From assembly GCA_025210455.1 (NCBI GenBank), contig JAOARQ010000011.1, forward strand, positions 1 to 63,228: 63,228 nt of DNA. The letters run 5' to 3'. The position numbers and the translations under genes are program-made. The DNA is from Pelagimonas sp. (GTDB taxonomy: Bacteria > Pseudomonadota > Alphaproteobacteria > Rhodobacterales > Rhodobacteraceae). A model generated the notes under the pieces. It made no database searches. It saw only the letters and a program-made list of their open reading frames with translations, and had not been told where the DNA came from. Shown here piece after piece: positions 33,572-42,795 of this stretch (positions are counted from its first letter, which is position 1; each line of letters starts with the position of its first letter).

Positions 33572-34215
33572 TGGCGGGCGGCAGACCCTCTCTGCCGCCT
33601 TTGCAGAACCGCGTTCTGCCCACGCAGGAAATTGTCTCGGATCCTGCGCGCGGGATGTTCACCGGCAACCGGGGCAATCTGCAATTCACCGATCACAAAC
33701 TGGGCACTCCGCGCTGGAAGCACCAGCATTGGATCATCTGCGATCTGGTGCATCCGCGTGGCCGCTATCATGGGCCCATGCCCGCCCGCGCCTGGACACC
33801 ACTGTTTTTCCTAGACGAAGCGGTTGGGCTGGCTGCGGGCCACCGCCCCTGCGCCTATTGCCGCCCAAAGGCCTACGCGGCGTTCAAATCCGCTTGGGCC
33901 AAGGCGCATGGCGCCGCCGGGCACAAAGAAATGGATCGCGCGCTTCATGCGGCGCGCGTAACGCGCAATCGCAAACAGATACGGTTTCAGGCGCAAGTCG
34001 ACAGCTTGCCAACCGGCACATTCTTCTTGTGGGAAGGTCGGCCTACCCTATGTGGTGATCGTGGATTTTTCACATATACGACAACTGGATACAGCGCTCT
34101 TCTCACGCAAATCCGGGGGGAGGTCACTGTTTTGACGCCTCAGCCGATCCTGGCGATTCTGTCAGCCGGATTTCGCCCCTGCTTCCACGACAGTGCGGCG
34201 CAGCACATAAGATAA
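33571..34215 (+). CDS. Uncharacterised protein with HRPCAYCRPK motif
   Basis: This 214-residue protein has a basic N-terminal region with MFTGNRGNLQ and HWIICDLVHPRGR, and a striking HRPCAYCRPKAY motif at about residues 91-102. The CxxC-RP pattern recalls the Ada-type zinc-binding region, but the spacing and surroundings differ and no methyltransferase is present. It may be a zinc protein in alphaproteobacteria, of unknown function. Its ATG overlaps the prfC stop (TGATGG), so it is translationally coupled. Confidence 0.72.
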   Translation: MAGGRPSLPPLQNRVLPTQEIVSDPARGMFTGNRGNLQFTDHKLGTPRWKHQHWIICDLVHPRGRYHGPMPARAWTPLFFLDEAVGLAAGHRPCAYCRPKAYAAFKSAWAKAHGAAGHKEMDRALHAARVTRNRKQIRFQAQVDSLPTGTFFLWEGRPTLCGDRGFFTYTTTGYSALLTQIRGEVTVLTPQPILAILSAGFRPCFHDSAAQHIR

Positions 34216-34292
34216 TCGCTTTGTGACCCACAGAGGCTGGCGAAAAGACGCAAGCGCGCTTAGATTTGCAACAGATGCACGCGGAGTTGCCG

Positions 34293-34727
34293 ATGCTAAA
34301 GGCCTTTTATACCACCACCATCTGTCTTAGCCTGACCTGCGCAGCCCCCGGCGAAGCGGATCCATGGGATTTGATCACGCAAATCTCATATGAAGAGACA
34401 GAAACAGCCAACAGCTGGTCGGTGGCCAAAACCATCCCGGATGAGCTTCGTGACATGGCGCAGGGCTTTGAAATCACGGGGCATTACGTTCAGATCGAAG
34501 CGCTGACCGCCAATCGCATCAAGCAGTTCATCATCGTGCCCGAAGCAGCGGATTGCCCCTTTTGCGGCGAAAGCGGCTATGGGCCTGCGCTGGAAGTCAC
34601 CCTGAAACGCGCCATTCGCCCGATTGAAGAAGGCACACAGATCACGCTGCGCGGCACTTTGCAATTTGATGAAAGCCCGGAAACCTACCGCGCGGTCTTT
34701 CTGACCGATGCCAAGCGGATCGACTGA
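34293..34727 (+). CDS. Exported DUF3299-like protein
   Basis: This 144-residue protein has an N-terminal signal (LKAFYTTTICLSLTCAAPGEA) and a small domain with EITGHYVQIEALTANRIKQF, FIIVPEAADCPFCG and LTDAKRID. The pattern of an FLLVP-like strand followed by a cysteine pair resembles DUF3299. The cysteine pair CPFC suggests metal or disulfide chemistry in the periplasm. The ATG at 34293 follows CGGAG; an ATG at 34266 is in frame but weaker. It is convergent with the coxE-like gene, ending 1 base away. Confidence 0.7.
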   Translation: MLKAFYTTTICLSLTCAAPGEADPWDLITQISYEETETANSWSVAKTIPDELRDMAQGFEITGHYVQIEALTANRIKQFIIVPEAADCPFCGESGYGPALEVTLKRAIRPIEEGTQITLRGTLQFDESPETYRAVFLTDAKRID

Positions 34728-35975
34728 TCACAGCGCAGCCATCAACCGAGCTTTTTCGCCCAGATCATCGGGGCGTGAAATCGCCTGCGCCAGATCCTCT
34801 AGCGACTGAATGGAATGCCCGGCGCGAAAACTGTCGACATGGGGCAACATAGCGCGAATGCCGGCGGCCTTGGGCGCGAACCCATCCCAGCGCAGCAGCG
34901 GATTCAGCCAGATCAACCTACGGGCAGAGAGGTGCAGCCGCTCGATCTCATGAGACAGTTGATCCGGGTCAGAGCGTTCCAGCCCGTCGGTGATCAACAG
35001 CACCACTGCGCCCTGCCCCATGACCCGGCGCGACCATTGCATATTGAACGCGCGCAGGCTGTCGCCGATGCGCGTACCCCCCTCCCAATCCTGCGCCTGT
35101 GCCCCGGCGGCGGCCAAAGCGGCATCCACATCCCGGGTCGCCAGATGGCGGGTGATGTTTGTCAGCCGCGTGCCAAAGGTAAAGGCATGCACCCTGGCCC
35201 AGCCCGCCCCTTTTTCATTTGCCACCGCATGCAGAAAGTGCAGAACCATGCGGGAATACTGACTCATGGAGCCGGAAATATCACAAAGCACCACCAGATT
35301 TGGCCAGCGTTCACGCTGTTTCGCACGCGCGATATCCCGGATTTCGCCGCCATGACGCATCGCGGCGCGCAGGGTTTTGCGCCTGTCCATCCGCATGCCC
35401 AATGCGGCAGACTGCAATCGTCTCGACGTTAGCGGTTTGACCGGCAGTTTCAGTTGCGCCAGCATCCGTTTGGCGCGGGCGATTTCTTCGGTCGACATCT
35501 GTTCAAAATCAAGGCTGCGCAGCTTTTCTTCGGAAGACATGGTGAAAGAGGCGTCAATGTCGATCTCGGTGCCCTCCTCCTGCCCTTGCGGGCCGTCTTC
35601 GGGCAGATGATCCGCCAAGAGCGCCTGCGCCGCGCGTTTTTCTGCGGCCAGAGCAGCGCGCTCTTCCTGAACCCCGCGTACTGACGGCAACATCATCGAC
35701 ATCATATGTTCCAAAAACCGTGGATCACGCCAATAGAGCCGGAAGATCTGCGCAAAAACCGTGCGATGTTCGGGCCGGTTGACGAAACAGGCATGCAGCG
35801 TCCAGTAGAAATCGGTGCGCTCAGTAAAACCCGCTGCCTCGACAGCACGGATCGCATCAATCACCCGCCCGGGACCAATCGGCAGCCCAGCCCGGCGCAA
35901 TGCGCGCGCGAAATGAATGATGTTCTGAGCGAGTTTGGGCTGCTCGGGCAGATCCAGCGGCAGATATTCAGCCAT
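34728..35975 (-). CDS. CoxE-like von Willebrand factor A protein
   Basis: This 415-residue protein has the VWA_CoxE layout: a helical N-terminal half and a C-terminal VWA domain whose metal-binding site reads CDISGSMS (about residue 231), with the third motif TDGLERSD near 330. In Cox clusters CoxE partners with the MoxR ATPase CoxD for cofactor maturation. The start at 35975 follows GGGGGAAG. It overlaps the fkbM gene by eight bases. The operon order is coxD-fkbM-coxE, about 15 kb from coxGSLM. Confidence 0.9.
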   Translation of the reverse strand: MAEYLPLDLPEQPKLAQNIIHFARALRRAGLPIGPGRVIDAIRAVEAAGFTERTDFYWTLHACFVNRPEHRTVFAQIFRLYWRDPRFLEHMMSMMLPSVRGVQEERAALAAEKRAAQALLADHLPEDGPQGQEEGTEIDIDASFTMSSEEKLRSLDFEQMSTEEIARAKRMLAQLKLPVKPLTSRRLQSAALGMRMDRRKTLRAAMRHGGEIRDIARAKQRERWPNLVVLCDISGSMSQYSRMVLHFLHAVANEKGAGWARVHAFTFGTRLTNITRHLATRDVDAALAAAGAQAQDWEGGTRIGDSLRAFNMQWSRRVMGQGAVVLLITDGLERSDPDQLSHEIERLHLSARRLIWLNPLLRWDGFAPKAAGIRAMLPHVDSFRAGHSIQSLEDLAQAISRPDDLGEKARLMAAL

Positions 35976-36693
35976 CTTCCCCCCGCCGGAACCGCGCCAC
36001 AATCAGCCCATCGGGCTGTTCTGGCGGGGCGCCATCCTGATGCACAATTTCATAGCTTTCCCGCAGAACCGCAAGGCAAGAAGCATGTAGATCAGCGCCG
36101 TGCGTCCCAAGAATAATCCAGCCAATTCGCCCCGATTTCAACGCCGCCCCTGCGGCTTGCAGCACCGACAGCTCAGCCCCCTGAATGTCGATCTTGGCCA
36201 GTGTCACCGGCCTGCCAATACGGTCAAGAACGGTTTCAAGGGGCACGGTCGGCACGGTGCTTTCCGGGTGCGTCTGCGCGGCCTGTTCGGTCAGAAGACC
36301 AGAACCATAATGGATATGCCGAAACCGTTGCTGACCTGTCTGCGCACTGAGCGCCTGCTCATCCAAAGTCAGAGAGTCATCAGGCAACCCATTGATTTCA
36401 AAAGTCTCAAGCAGCGCTTCCCGCATCTCTTTTTGCGGTTCCATGGCATAGATCTGCCATTTGGGTTTTTCCCGGCGCACAAGCGTTGAATAGTAGCCAA
36501 TCGCCGCCCCCACATCCAGAAACACCCCGTCTGTGGGGCTAAGCCCCAAAACATGATCGAACCAATGTTCTTCCTCTGGTTCGTGCAGGTTACTGGCCCC
36601 CTCGGAAGTATAGCGCGCCAATTGCAGATCCAGCAGCCTTGCGCGGTTGACTTTCAACCCATTGGCGAATTCATGTGTTTCAATTGCAGTCAT
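35968..36693 (-). CDS. FkbM-family methyltransferase
   Basis: This 241-residue SAM-dependent methyltransferase has the SAM loop VFLDVGAAIGYYSTLV (about residues 57-72) and a downstream VTLAKIDIQGAELSVLQ typical of FkbM. Such enzymes methylate O-groups in sugars, polyketides or lipids; the substrate is unknown. Start at 36693 has AGAAGGA six bases upstream; an alternative ATG at 36720 overlaps the MoxR stop. It is unusual to find it between coxD and coxE. Confidence 0.88.
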   Translation of the reverse strand: MTAIETHEFANGLKVNRARLLDLQLARYTSEGASNLHEPEEEHWFDHVLGLSPTDGVFLDVGAAIGYYSTLVRREKPKWQIYAMEPQKEMREALLETFEINGLPDDSLTLDEQALSAQTGQQRFRHIHYGSGLLTEQAAQTHPESTVPTVPLETVLDRIGRPVTLAKIDIQGAELSVLQAAGAALKSGRIGWIILGTHGADLHASCLAVLRESYEIVHQDGAPPEQPDGLIVARFRRGEDG

Positions 36694-36716
36694 TGGCGAT
36701 CCTTCTGGCAGCCTGA

Positions 36717-37622
36717 TCATGCCTCTTCGAGACCGGCGCGCGCCTCATCCAGAATGCGCTTGGCCTCAGAGCCTTCTATGCGCGCTATATCATCCTGATA
36801 CTTAAGAATTGCCCCCAAAGTATCGCTGATCACCTCGGGCGACAGATCGACCACATCCAAAGCCAGCAGGCATTTCGCCCAATCAATGGTTTCGGCCACA
36901 CCGGGTTTCTTAAAGATATCTTCGGTGCGCAGCGATTGCACAAACCCCACGATCTGCCGCGATAGCGTGGCGGCCACCTTGGGGGCGCGGGCGGTCAGAA
37001 TGTCCACTTCGCGGTCGAATGTCGGGTAGTCCACCCAGTGATACAGACAGCGCCGTTTGAGCGCATCATGCACCTCGCGGGTGCGGTTTGAGGTCAGGAT
37101 GACTATTGGCGGCTCTGGCGCTTTGATGGTACCGATTTCCGGGATCGAGACCTGAAAATCCGAAAGCGCCTCAAGCAGGAAGGCCTCAAAGGGTTCATCA
37201 GTGCGATCAAGTTCATCAATCAGCAAGATGGGCGCACCATTTTCATTCGGGCGCATGGCCTGCAATAACGGGCGTTCGATCAGAAAATCAGACCCGAAAA
37301 GTTCTGTATTCAGGGCTTTGCGATCGGTCCCGCCCTGCGCTTCGGCGGTGCGAATGGCGATCATCTGCGCGGGAAAGTTCCATTCATAAACCGCGCTTGA
37401 GGCATCCAAACCCTCATAGCACTGCAAGCGGATCAAACGACGCCCCAGACAGGCCGCAAGCGCCTTGGCGATTTCGGTCTTGCCCACGCCGGCTTCGCCT
37501 TCGAGGAACAACGGCCGCCCAAGGCGCAAAGACAAGAACACCACCGTTGCCAATGCCCGCCCACAGACATAGCCCGCCTCGTTCAGGCGTGCCTGAACAT
37601 CATCAATTGATTGAAACGCCAT
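36717..37622 (-). CDS. MoxR-family AAA+ ATPase (CoxD-like)
   Basis: This 301-residue AAA+ protein has Walker A GEAGVGKTEIAK (about residues 40-51), Walker B ILLIDELDR at about 103-111, and a sensor motif SNRTRE. It is the ATPase partner of the CoxE-type VWA protein, which acts in insertion of the copper/molybdenum centre in known CO dehydrogenases. Its start at 37622 follows GGAGG. It begins the coxD-fkbM-coxE operon. Confidence 0.92.
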   Translation of the reverse strand: MAFQSIDDVQARLNEAGYVCGRALATVVFLSLRLGRPLFLEGEAGVGKTEIAKALAACLGRRLIRLQCYEGLDASSAVYEWNFPAQMIAIRTAEAQGGTDRKALNTELFGSDFLIERPLLQAMRPNENGAPILLIDELDRTDEPFEAFLLEALSDFQVSIPEIGTIKAPEPPIVILTSNRTREVHDALKRRCLYHWVDYPTFDREVDILTARAPKVAATLSRQIVGFVQSLRTEDIFKKPGVAETIDWAKCLLALDVVDLSPEVISDTLGAILKYQDDIARIEGSEAKRILDEARAGLEEA

Positions 37623-37781
37623 ATGATCCTCCCTGCTGCACCGTGGCAATCAGAGAGGGAGGGGTCAATAGCGCCAAAGTCCTAGGGTCAGGATACATTC
37701 ATCCTGCCCCTGGCTTTTGTTGACGCCCGCGCAAGGCTATGTTTGTCTCATGACAATAACCGGAAAACCGGACAGGCGACC

Positions 37782-38828
37782 ATGGCAGACCCCCATCCCC
37801 CGCAGATCACCGCTGTGCTCTGTGTGAAAAACGAAGGCCCGTTTCTTTTGGAATGGATCGCCTATCATCGTTTGATCGGCGTGTCTGACTTTGTTGTCTA
37901 TACCAATGATTGCAGCGATGGTACAGAGGCGCTGCTGGATCTGCTTGGGGGGTATGGCGTCACCCGACTGGACAATCCTGCGCAGAGCGGGGCGCGTCAG
38001 ATGCAGGCGTTGCGCCATGCGTCAAATTTGCAGGTGGTGCGTGAAGCCGACTGGCTTTGGATCGCTGATATTGATGAGTTTCCCAATATCCATGTGGGGG
38101 ATGGCACCTTTGCCGATCTAATCAATGCCTGTGGTCAACCTCAGGCGATTTCGCTGTGTTTTCAGTTCTTTGCCAATTGCGATATTGCCGCGTTCCACGA
38201 CAGGCCGGTGATTGCGCAGTTTGATCATTCTCACAATCCGGATCTGTGGAACATTGATCCGGCGTGCGAAGTGAAAACCCTTGTACATCAAAGTCTTCCA
38301 AGGCGTTATTTAGGAGCACACCGCCCCTATCTGAAAGACAGCATTTCCCCCAAAGCACCACCACAGTGGACAGATGGATCAGGGCAACAGGTGCCAAATA
38401 CCTTCATGTTCGCCGAAAAACCCGTAACGACACGCAAACTGCCTGCCAAGGGGGCCCGGCGCTTTGCCACTTTGAACCACTATTCGCTCAGGTCGCTGGA
38501 CAGCTATTTGGTGAAAGCGGCCCGTGGGGATATCAACCGCCCAGACCGCCCGTTTGATGAGGTCTATTGGCAAGATCGCAATGACCCCGCCTATCAGGAT
38601 CTGTCAATTCAGCGGCACCTGCCGGATCTTGAGGTTTTGCTAAGCGATATGAAATCCGATCCCCAGCTTGCCGTCGCGCATGACGCCTGCGTTCGGGCGC
38701 ATCGTGATCAGATCATGGCGCAAAGCGCGATGCCAAACTATCAGCGCCTGCGCAAAACAATTCGCGCAACCCCTGCCCGCCCCCCAAGAGAGCAAGCCCT
38801 GATCAACAGGCTGCGGCTAGAGGCATGA
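37782..38828 (+). CDS. Glycosyltransferase family 2-like protein
   Basis: This 348-residue enzyme has a GT2-type N-terminal domain: ITAVLCVKNEGPFLLEWIAYH, VVYTNDCSDGTE and the metal-binding motif IADIDEF at about residues 92-98, which matches the Glyco_tranf_2_4 group. It probably moves a sugar in surface polysaccharide synthesis, but acceptor and donor are unknown. The ATG at 37782 is preferred over a TTG at 37743. The gene overlaps the sulfotransferase gene by four bases. Confidence 0.88.
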   Translation: MADPHPPQITAVLCVKNEGPFLLEWIAYHRLIGVSDFVVYTNDCSDGTEALLDLLGGYGVTRLDNPAQSGARQMQALRHASNLQVVREADWLWIADIDEFPNIHVGDGTFADLINACGQPQAISLCFQFFANCDIAAFHDRPVIAQFDHSHNPDLWNIDPACEVKTLVHQSLPRRYLGAHRPYLKDSISPKAPPQWTDGSGQQVPNTFMFAEKPVTTRKLPAKGARRFATLNHYSLRSLDSYLVKAARGDINRPDRPFDEVYWQDRNDPAYQDLSIQRHLPDLEVLLSDMKSDPQLAVAHDACVRAHRDQIMAQSAMPNYQRLRKTIRATPARPPREQALINRLRLEA

Positions 38829-39451
38829 GCGTGCGGCTGATCAATCTGGGGCTGCCCAAATCAGGAACAACCACGCTGGCCCATGCGCTTCGCCATCTGG
38901 GCTGGCGGGTGGCTGATCACAAGCTGCGTGATGAGGATGGTGCGCTGATCTCACCGGATCGCCCCTTTGTGGCGCAGCAGATCTATGATGCCTATTTCAG
39001 CAATACCCCGCCCCTTAGTGGGCTGACAAATTATGATGCGCTCAGCGAAATCAATATGTTGAACGGGAACAGCTCGCTTTGGCCGCAGTCGGATTATCCG
39101 ATTCTCAAGGCATTGCGCCTAAGTGATCCAGCGTTGAGGTTTGTCGCCACCTGGCGCCCGGCCGCACAGATCGCCGACAGCATGATGCGCTGGAACAATC
39201 TGGGCAGCCACCGCCTGCCACAGGGCACCCTGCCCGGCTTGCCACATGGCTATGGCCGGTCTGAGGCGGAATTAAAGATTTGGATCGAGGGTCACTACAC
39301 CATGCTGCAGGATGTCTTTGGTGAGGATCCGCGCTTTTTGCTGCTGGATGTGGCCTCACCCACTGCACAACATGATCTGGGGGCCTTTATCGGCTGCGCT
39401 CTGCCATGGTGGGGGCAGGAAAACGTCAACCCTCGGGCAAGGACTGAATAA
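38825..39451 (+). CDS. Sulfotransferase-family protein
   Basis: This 208-residue protein has the PAPS phosphosulfate-binding loop LGLPKSGTTTLAHAL near its N-terminus (residues 8-22) and a ATWRPAAQIADSMMRWNNLG segment that resembles the 3'-phosphate binding region. It lies between two glycosyltransferase genes with four- and one-base overlaps, so it probably sulfates the same glycan or lipid. Acceptor unknown. Confidence 0.88.
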   Translation: MSVRLINLGLPKSGTTTLAHALRHLGWRVADHKLRDEDGALISPDRPFVAQQIYDAYFSNTPPLSGLTNYDALSEINMLNGNSSLWPQSDYPILKALRLSDPALRFVATWRPAAQIADSMMRWNNLGSHRLPQGTLPGLPHGYGRSEAELKIWIEGHYTMLQDVFGEDPRFLLLDVASPTAQHDLGAFIGCALPWWGQENVNPRARTE

Positions 39452-41727
39452 TGCGGATTCTTGTGCACGTTGCTCTGGATCATGGGTTTTCTGCGCAAAT
39501 ACAAAGCGCTCTGGCCAAAGCCCGCTGGGATCTGGCCGAAGGGGGCACTTTGTTTTCGCAGGCTTTGGGCGCGCAAAACCACACCCGGCTGGCCCTTGCC
39601 TGTGGATCAGACCATTGCCCAACCGCTTTGCATCACGCAAAAGATCTGCTGGGCGCGACTGCGCGCAACCGTTTGCGCAAATCGGTGCGCAGGGCGTTGG
39701 CTAAGGAAATCGCTTCACTTCAACCAGAGACCCTGCTTCTTTCTGCGCATCAGTTGGGCACCGATCTGGCGCAACCAGAAGATTGGCACAGCCTGCATGA
39801 TCTGCTGGCCCCTCTTTGCGATCAGCTTGAGATCATCATGCATGTGGATGAACCCGCCCGCCTGCTGGCCGCGCGCTATGCGCAGCAGGTGTTGCAGGGG
39901 CGTCAGGCCCCGTTGGATCAGGATCTGCACCTGCTGGCGACCCCAAACTATGCGCGGGCTGCGCAAAATCTCTGGATGCCGCCAGACGTGCAAGAGGCGC
40001 AATTTTCCGAAATTCAGGCCCCCTGGCCCTGGGTGGATTTGGCTGCGTTGGAGAGCGTGCTGTCAGAAGTCTTTGATGCAAACAAGGTGAGTTTCTTCTC
40101 ACAAGACGCTGATCAAACGGCATTCTTCTCTTATCTGGGTATGGATACCGCCCCAACCTTATGCCCGCCATCATCCCCCCCAGCAGCCGCATGGATCACC
40201 CGCTGTCGTCAGATGAACCGCCTGTTGCCTTTGCTTTTGCGCGATGAGGGATGCAGCTTGCCCCGCCCTCAGCGGCTGCGGATCTTGCAAGACATCCATG
40301 TGGATGGGCCAGATATCCCGGCTGGCGCACTCACACAGGTTTCACAGCGGTTTTCAGAAGACGTTCAAAGGCTTTGTCAGAAACACCCGGGGCTTGAGCC
40401 CACGGCAATGGCCCCAGACACGCCTCTGCCCGCATGGCATGAGGCGGATCCTGAATATGGCTTTCGCGCCACGCAATATCTGGCGCATTTCCTGCCACGC
40501 ATCCGCCGCCTGTCGCAACCAATCACACCGGCCGCCCCAGCCACTGCGGTTGATCGCACACTGCTCTCCCCGGCGGCGCAGGTGCTTTTGCCCGACACGG
40601 CGGTCAGCTCTTTGCAATGGCTGGCCAAGTCCCGCTATGCCCCCCGCAACGATGATAAATCCATGGCGCAGGCCCCCTTTACGCCCGCGCCACGCCCCGC
40701 CCACCAGGCCGAGCGGCTGATCATCGCCTGCATGAAAGACGAAGCCCCTTATATTCTGGAATGGATCGCCTTTCATCTGAGCATCGGGTTCGATCATTTC
40801 CTAGTTTATACCAATGGGTGCAGCGACACGACCGAAGACATTCTTTACCGCCTGCAAGAGCTGGGTCTGGTCACCCATGTCCCAAATGACGATTGGCAAG
40901 GGGCATCCCCGCAGCAACATGCCCTTGCAAAATCTTCAAACCACGATCTGTTCAAAAACGCCAATTGGGTCACCCATATTGATTGCGATGAGTTCATAAA
41001 TATTCGCTGTGGAAACGGCACTTTAGACGATCTTTTTGCGAAATTGCCTGAGGCAACAAACGTCGCCATGACATGGCGGTTGTTTGGCCACAATGGCGTA
41101 ACAGAAATCCCTGATCAGCCAGTGATCCAGACATTTGATCACTGCGCCCCCAGCTATTGCCCCAAGCCGCATACCGCATGGGGCTATAAAACCCTGACCC
41201 GATCCATCGGCGCCTATCGAAAGCTGGGCTGTCACCGTCCGATGGACCTGCTACCGCACATGGCTGGACAGGTGCAATGGCGCAACGGATCGGGCAAAGA
41301 CATCACTGCCGAATGCCGGAATCTGGGCTGGCGCAGTTCGCGACAGTCTTATGGCTATGATCTGGTTCAGCTTAATCACTATGCGCTGCGGTCGGCCAAA
41401 TCCTATCTGGTAAAACGCCAAAGAGGCCGCGCACTGCATGTCGATCGCACCCTTGGGCTGACCTATTGGCTGCGCAATGACTGGAATGGCCTCCCTGACT
41501 CCAGCATTCAGCGCCACCTGCCCCGCACCCGGGCTTTGATGGATCTGTTCAAACAGGACAAGCAGTTGAAACATCTGCATGATCAGGGGCTCAACTGGCA
41601 TCGCGCGCAGGCGGAAACGCTGCTGAATGATCCAGACACACAGGCCTTTTACAATGATCTTCTGCAGCATGATCTGACAGATCTGGAACGGCTTGCCTTA
41701 CTATCCGTTTTGGAAAACGATAGCTAA
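39451..41727 (+). CDS. Two-domain protein: sulfotransferase-like domain + GT2-type glycosyltransferase
   Basis: In this 758-residue protein, residues about 420-700 form a glycosyltransferase domain homologous to the one in the gene two places upstream (IIACMKDEAPYILEWIAFH, VYTNGCSDTTE, IDCDEF). The first ~400 residues look like a relative of sulfotransferases (LVHVALDHGFSAQIQSALAK resembles their VHxGxxKTGTT start), but the lysine and threonines of the phosphosulfate loop are replaced, so catalysis there is doubtful. The fusion suggests a bifunctional or scaffolding role. It overlaps the sulfotransferase stop by one base. Confidence 0.8.
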   Translation: MRILVHVALDHGFSAQIQSALAKARWDLAEGGTLFSQALGAQNHTRLALACGSDHCPTALHHAKDLLGATARNRLRKSVRRALAKEIASLQPETLLLSAHQLGTDLAQPEDWHSLHDLLAPLCDQLEIIMHVDEPARLLAARYAQQVLQGRQAPLDQDLHLLATPNYARAAQNLWMPPDVQEAQFSEIQAPWPWVDLAALESVLSEVFDANKVSFFSQDADQTAFFSYLGMDTAPTLCPPSSPPAAAWITRCRQMNRLLPLLLRDEGCSLPRPQRLRILQDIHVDGPDIPAGALTQVSQRFSEDVQRLCQKHPGLEPTAMAPDTPLPAWHEADPEYGFRATQYLAHFLPRIRRLSQPITPAAPATAVDRTLLSPAAQVLLPDTAVSSLQWLAKSRYAPRNDDKSMAQAPFTPAPRPAHQAERLIIACMKDEAPYILEWIAFHLSIGFDHFLVYTNGCSDTTEDILYRLQELGLVTHVPNDDWQGASPQQHALAKSSNHDLFKNANWVTHIDCDEFINIRCGNGTLDDLFAKLPEATNVAMTWRLFGHNGVTEIPDQPVIQTFDHCAPSYCPKPHTAWGYKTLTRSIGAYRKLGCHRPMDLLPHMAGQVQWRNGSGKDITAECRNLGWRSSRQSYGYDLVQLNHYALRSAKSYLVKRQRGRALHVDRTLGLTYWLRNDWNGLPDSSIQRHLPRTRALMDLFKQDKQLKHLHDQGLNWHRAQAETLLNDPDTQAFYNDLLQHDLTDLERLALLSVLENDS

Positions 41728-41843
41728 GCACTACAATAAATTACCCCGACATCGCCCAAATTCTGCCCGAGTTTATGGTCAAAAACTGGTTAACGCCCAC
41801 GATGACCCCACCGAGCAGACTTTATAACAACAGGGCAATTGAG

Positions 41844-42785
41844 ATGTCATTCGACCCGAAAACCTTTGCACCAGACCTAAGCCGGTGTTCGCGGACCGAC
41901 TGGTTGTCCGAGCTGCGCAAGATCGGCGATACGCATGGTTTTGCGGAACCTCTGGGGCGTTTTCATGCCGGGCTTTTCATTGACGCTGGGGATACCCTTC
42001 TGGTGACCTTTGAAACCATTGCCGGTGTAAAAGCCCTGTCCGAAACCCATACGCCGCAAAGCTTTGAAATGGTGCGCAGCCATGGCTGGTCGGCGCTGAC
42101 CGTCCTGTGCAATGGCGACACGTGGTTTCGTGATGAGCGGGTCTATGGATTCTTTGATCAGCTGGCGGATGACGGGTTCTTTGACGAATTCGAAAACATC
42201 CTGTTCTTTGGCGCAGGCCCATGTGGCTATGCGGCGGCGGCCTATTCGGTCGCGGCCCCCGGTGCGCGCGTGTTGCTGTTGCAGCCGCAGGCGACGCTGG
42301 ATCCGCGCGTGACCGATTGGGACGATCGCTTTGTCGAACAGCGGCGGATGGATTTCACCACCCGCTATGGCTATGCCCCCGATATGATTGACGCGGCGGA
42401 TCAGGTCTATGTTGTGCATGATCCCTATGAGCGTCTCGATGCCATGCATTCTGCCCTGTTTGAGCGGCGCAATGTGGCGCGGTATCGGGTGCCTTTTATG
42501 GGGGCGGCGCTTTTGGGCGAATTTCGCGCGCTGGACATTCTGCCCGCGATGATGGTCGCCGCCGCCGAGGCCAGGCTGGATGTGAACACATTCGCCGGGC
42601 TGGCACGCATTCGGCGCAAGCATCTGCCCTATCTGCGCAAGCTGCTGTACCGGCTGGATGCGCTGGAACGCTATGAGCTCTCGAAGATGCTGTGCCGCTA
42701 TGTAGGTGAACATTATTCCGCGCCGCGTTTCCGTCGCAGGCTGGAGCAGCTCGAAGCTATGGACGCAGCCGCTGACCCCGTGTAA
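41844..42785 (+). CDS. Uncharacterised protein, often misnamed PAPS reductase
   Basis: This 313-residue protein contains an alpha/beta core with [18 protein letters not shown] and an [20 protein letters not shown] segment that looks like a hydrolase nucleophile elbow. In related genomes such proteins are labelled phosphoadenosine phosphosulfate reductase, but no PAPS loop or catalytic KRTECG end is present. It follows the glycosyltransferase genes after 116 bases, starting at ATG 41844 with a weak GAG site. Role unknown. Confidence 0.65.
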   Translation: MSFDPKTFAPDLSRCSRTDWLSELRKIGDTHGFAEPLGRFHAGLFIDAGDTLLVTFETIAGVKALSETHTPQSFEMVRSHGWSALTVLCNGDTWFRDERVYGFFDQLADDGFFDEFENILFFGAGPCGYAAAAYSVAAPGARVLLLQPQATLDPRVTDWDDRFVEQRRMDFTTRYGYAPDMIDAADQVYVVHDPYERLDAMHSALFERRNVARYRVPFMGAALLGEFRALDILPAMMVAAAEARLDVNTFAGLARIRRKHLPYLRKLLYRLDALERYELSKMLCRYVGEHYSAPRFRRRLEQLEAMDAAADPV

Positions 42786-42795
42786 AGCGCGGGGC

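Noticed and set aside
37640-37740. Partial hairpin CAGGAT/ATCCTG before the first glycosyltransferase
   Set aside because: Stem is only 6 bp with mismatches outside and no clear T-run in the right place.
41844-42785. PAPS reductase (cysH)
   Set aside because: No PAPS loop and no C-terminal catalytic cysteine motif are visible.
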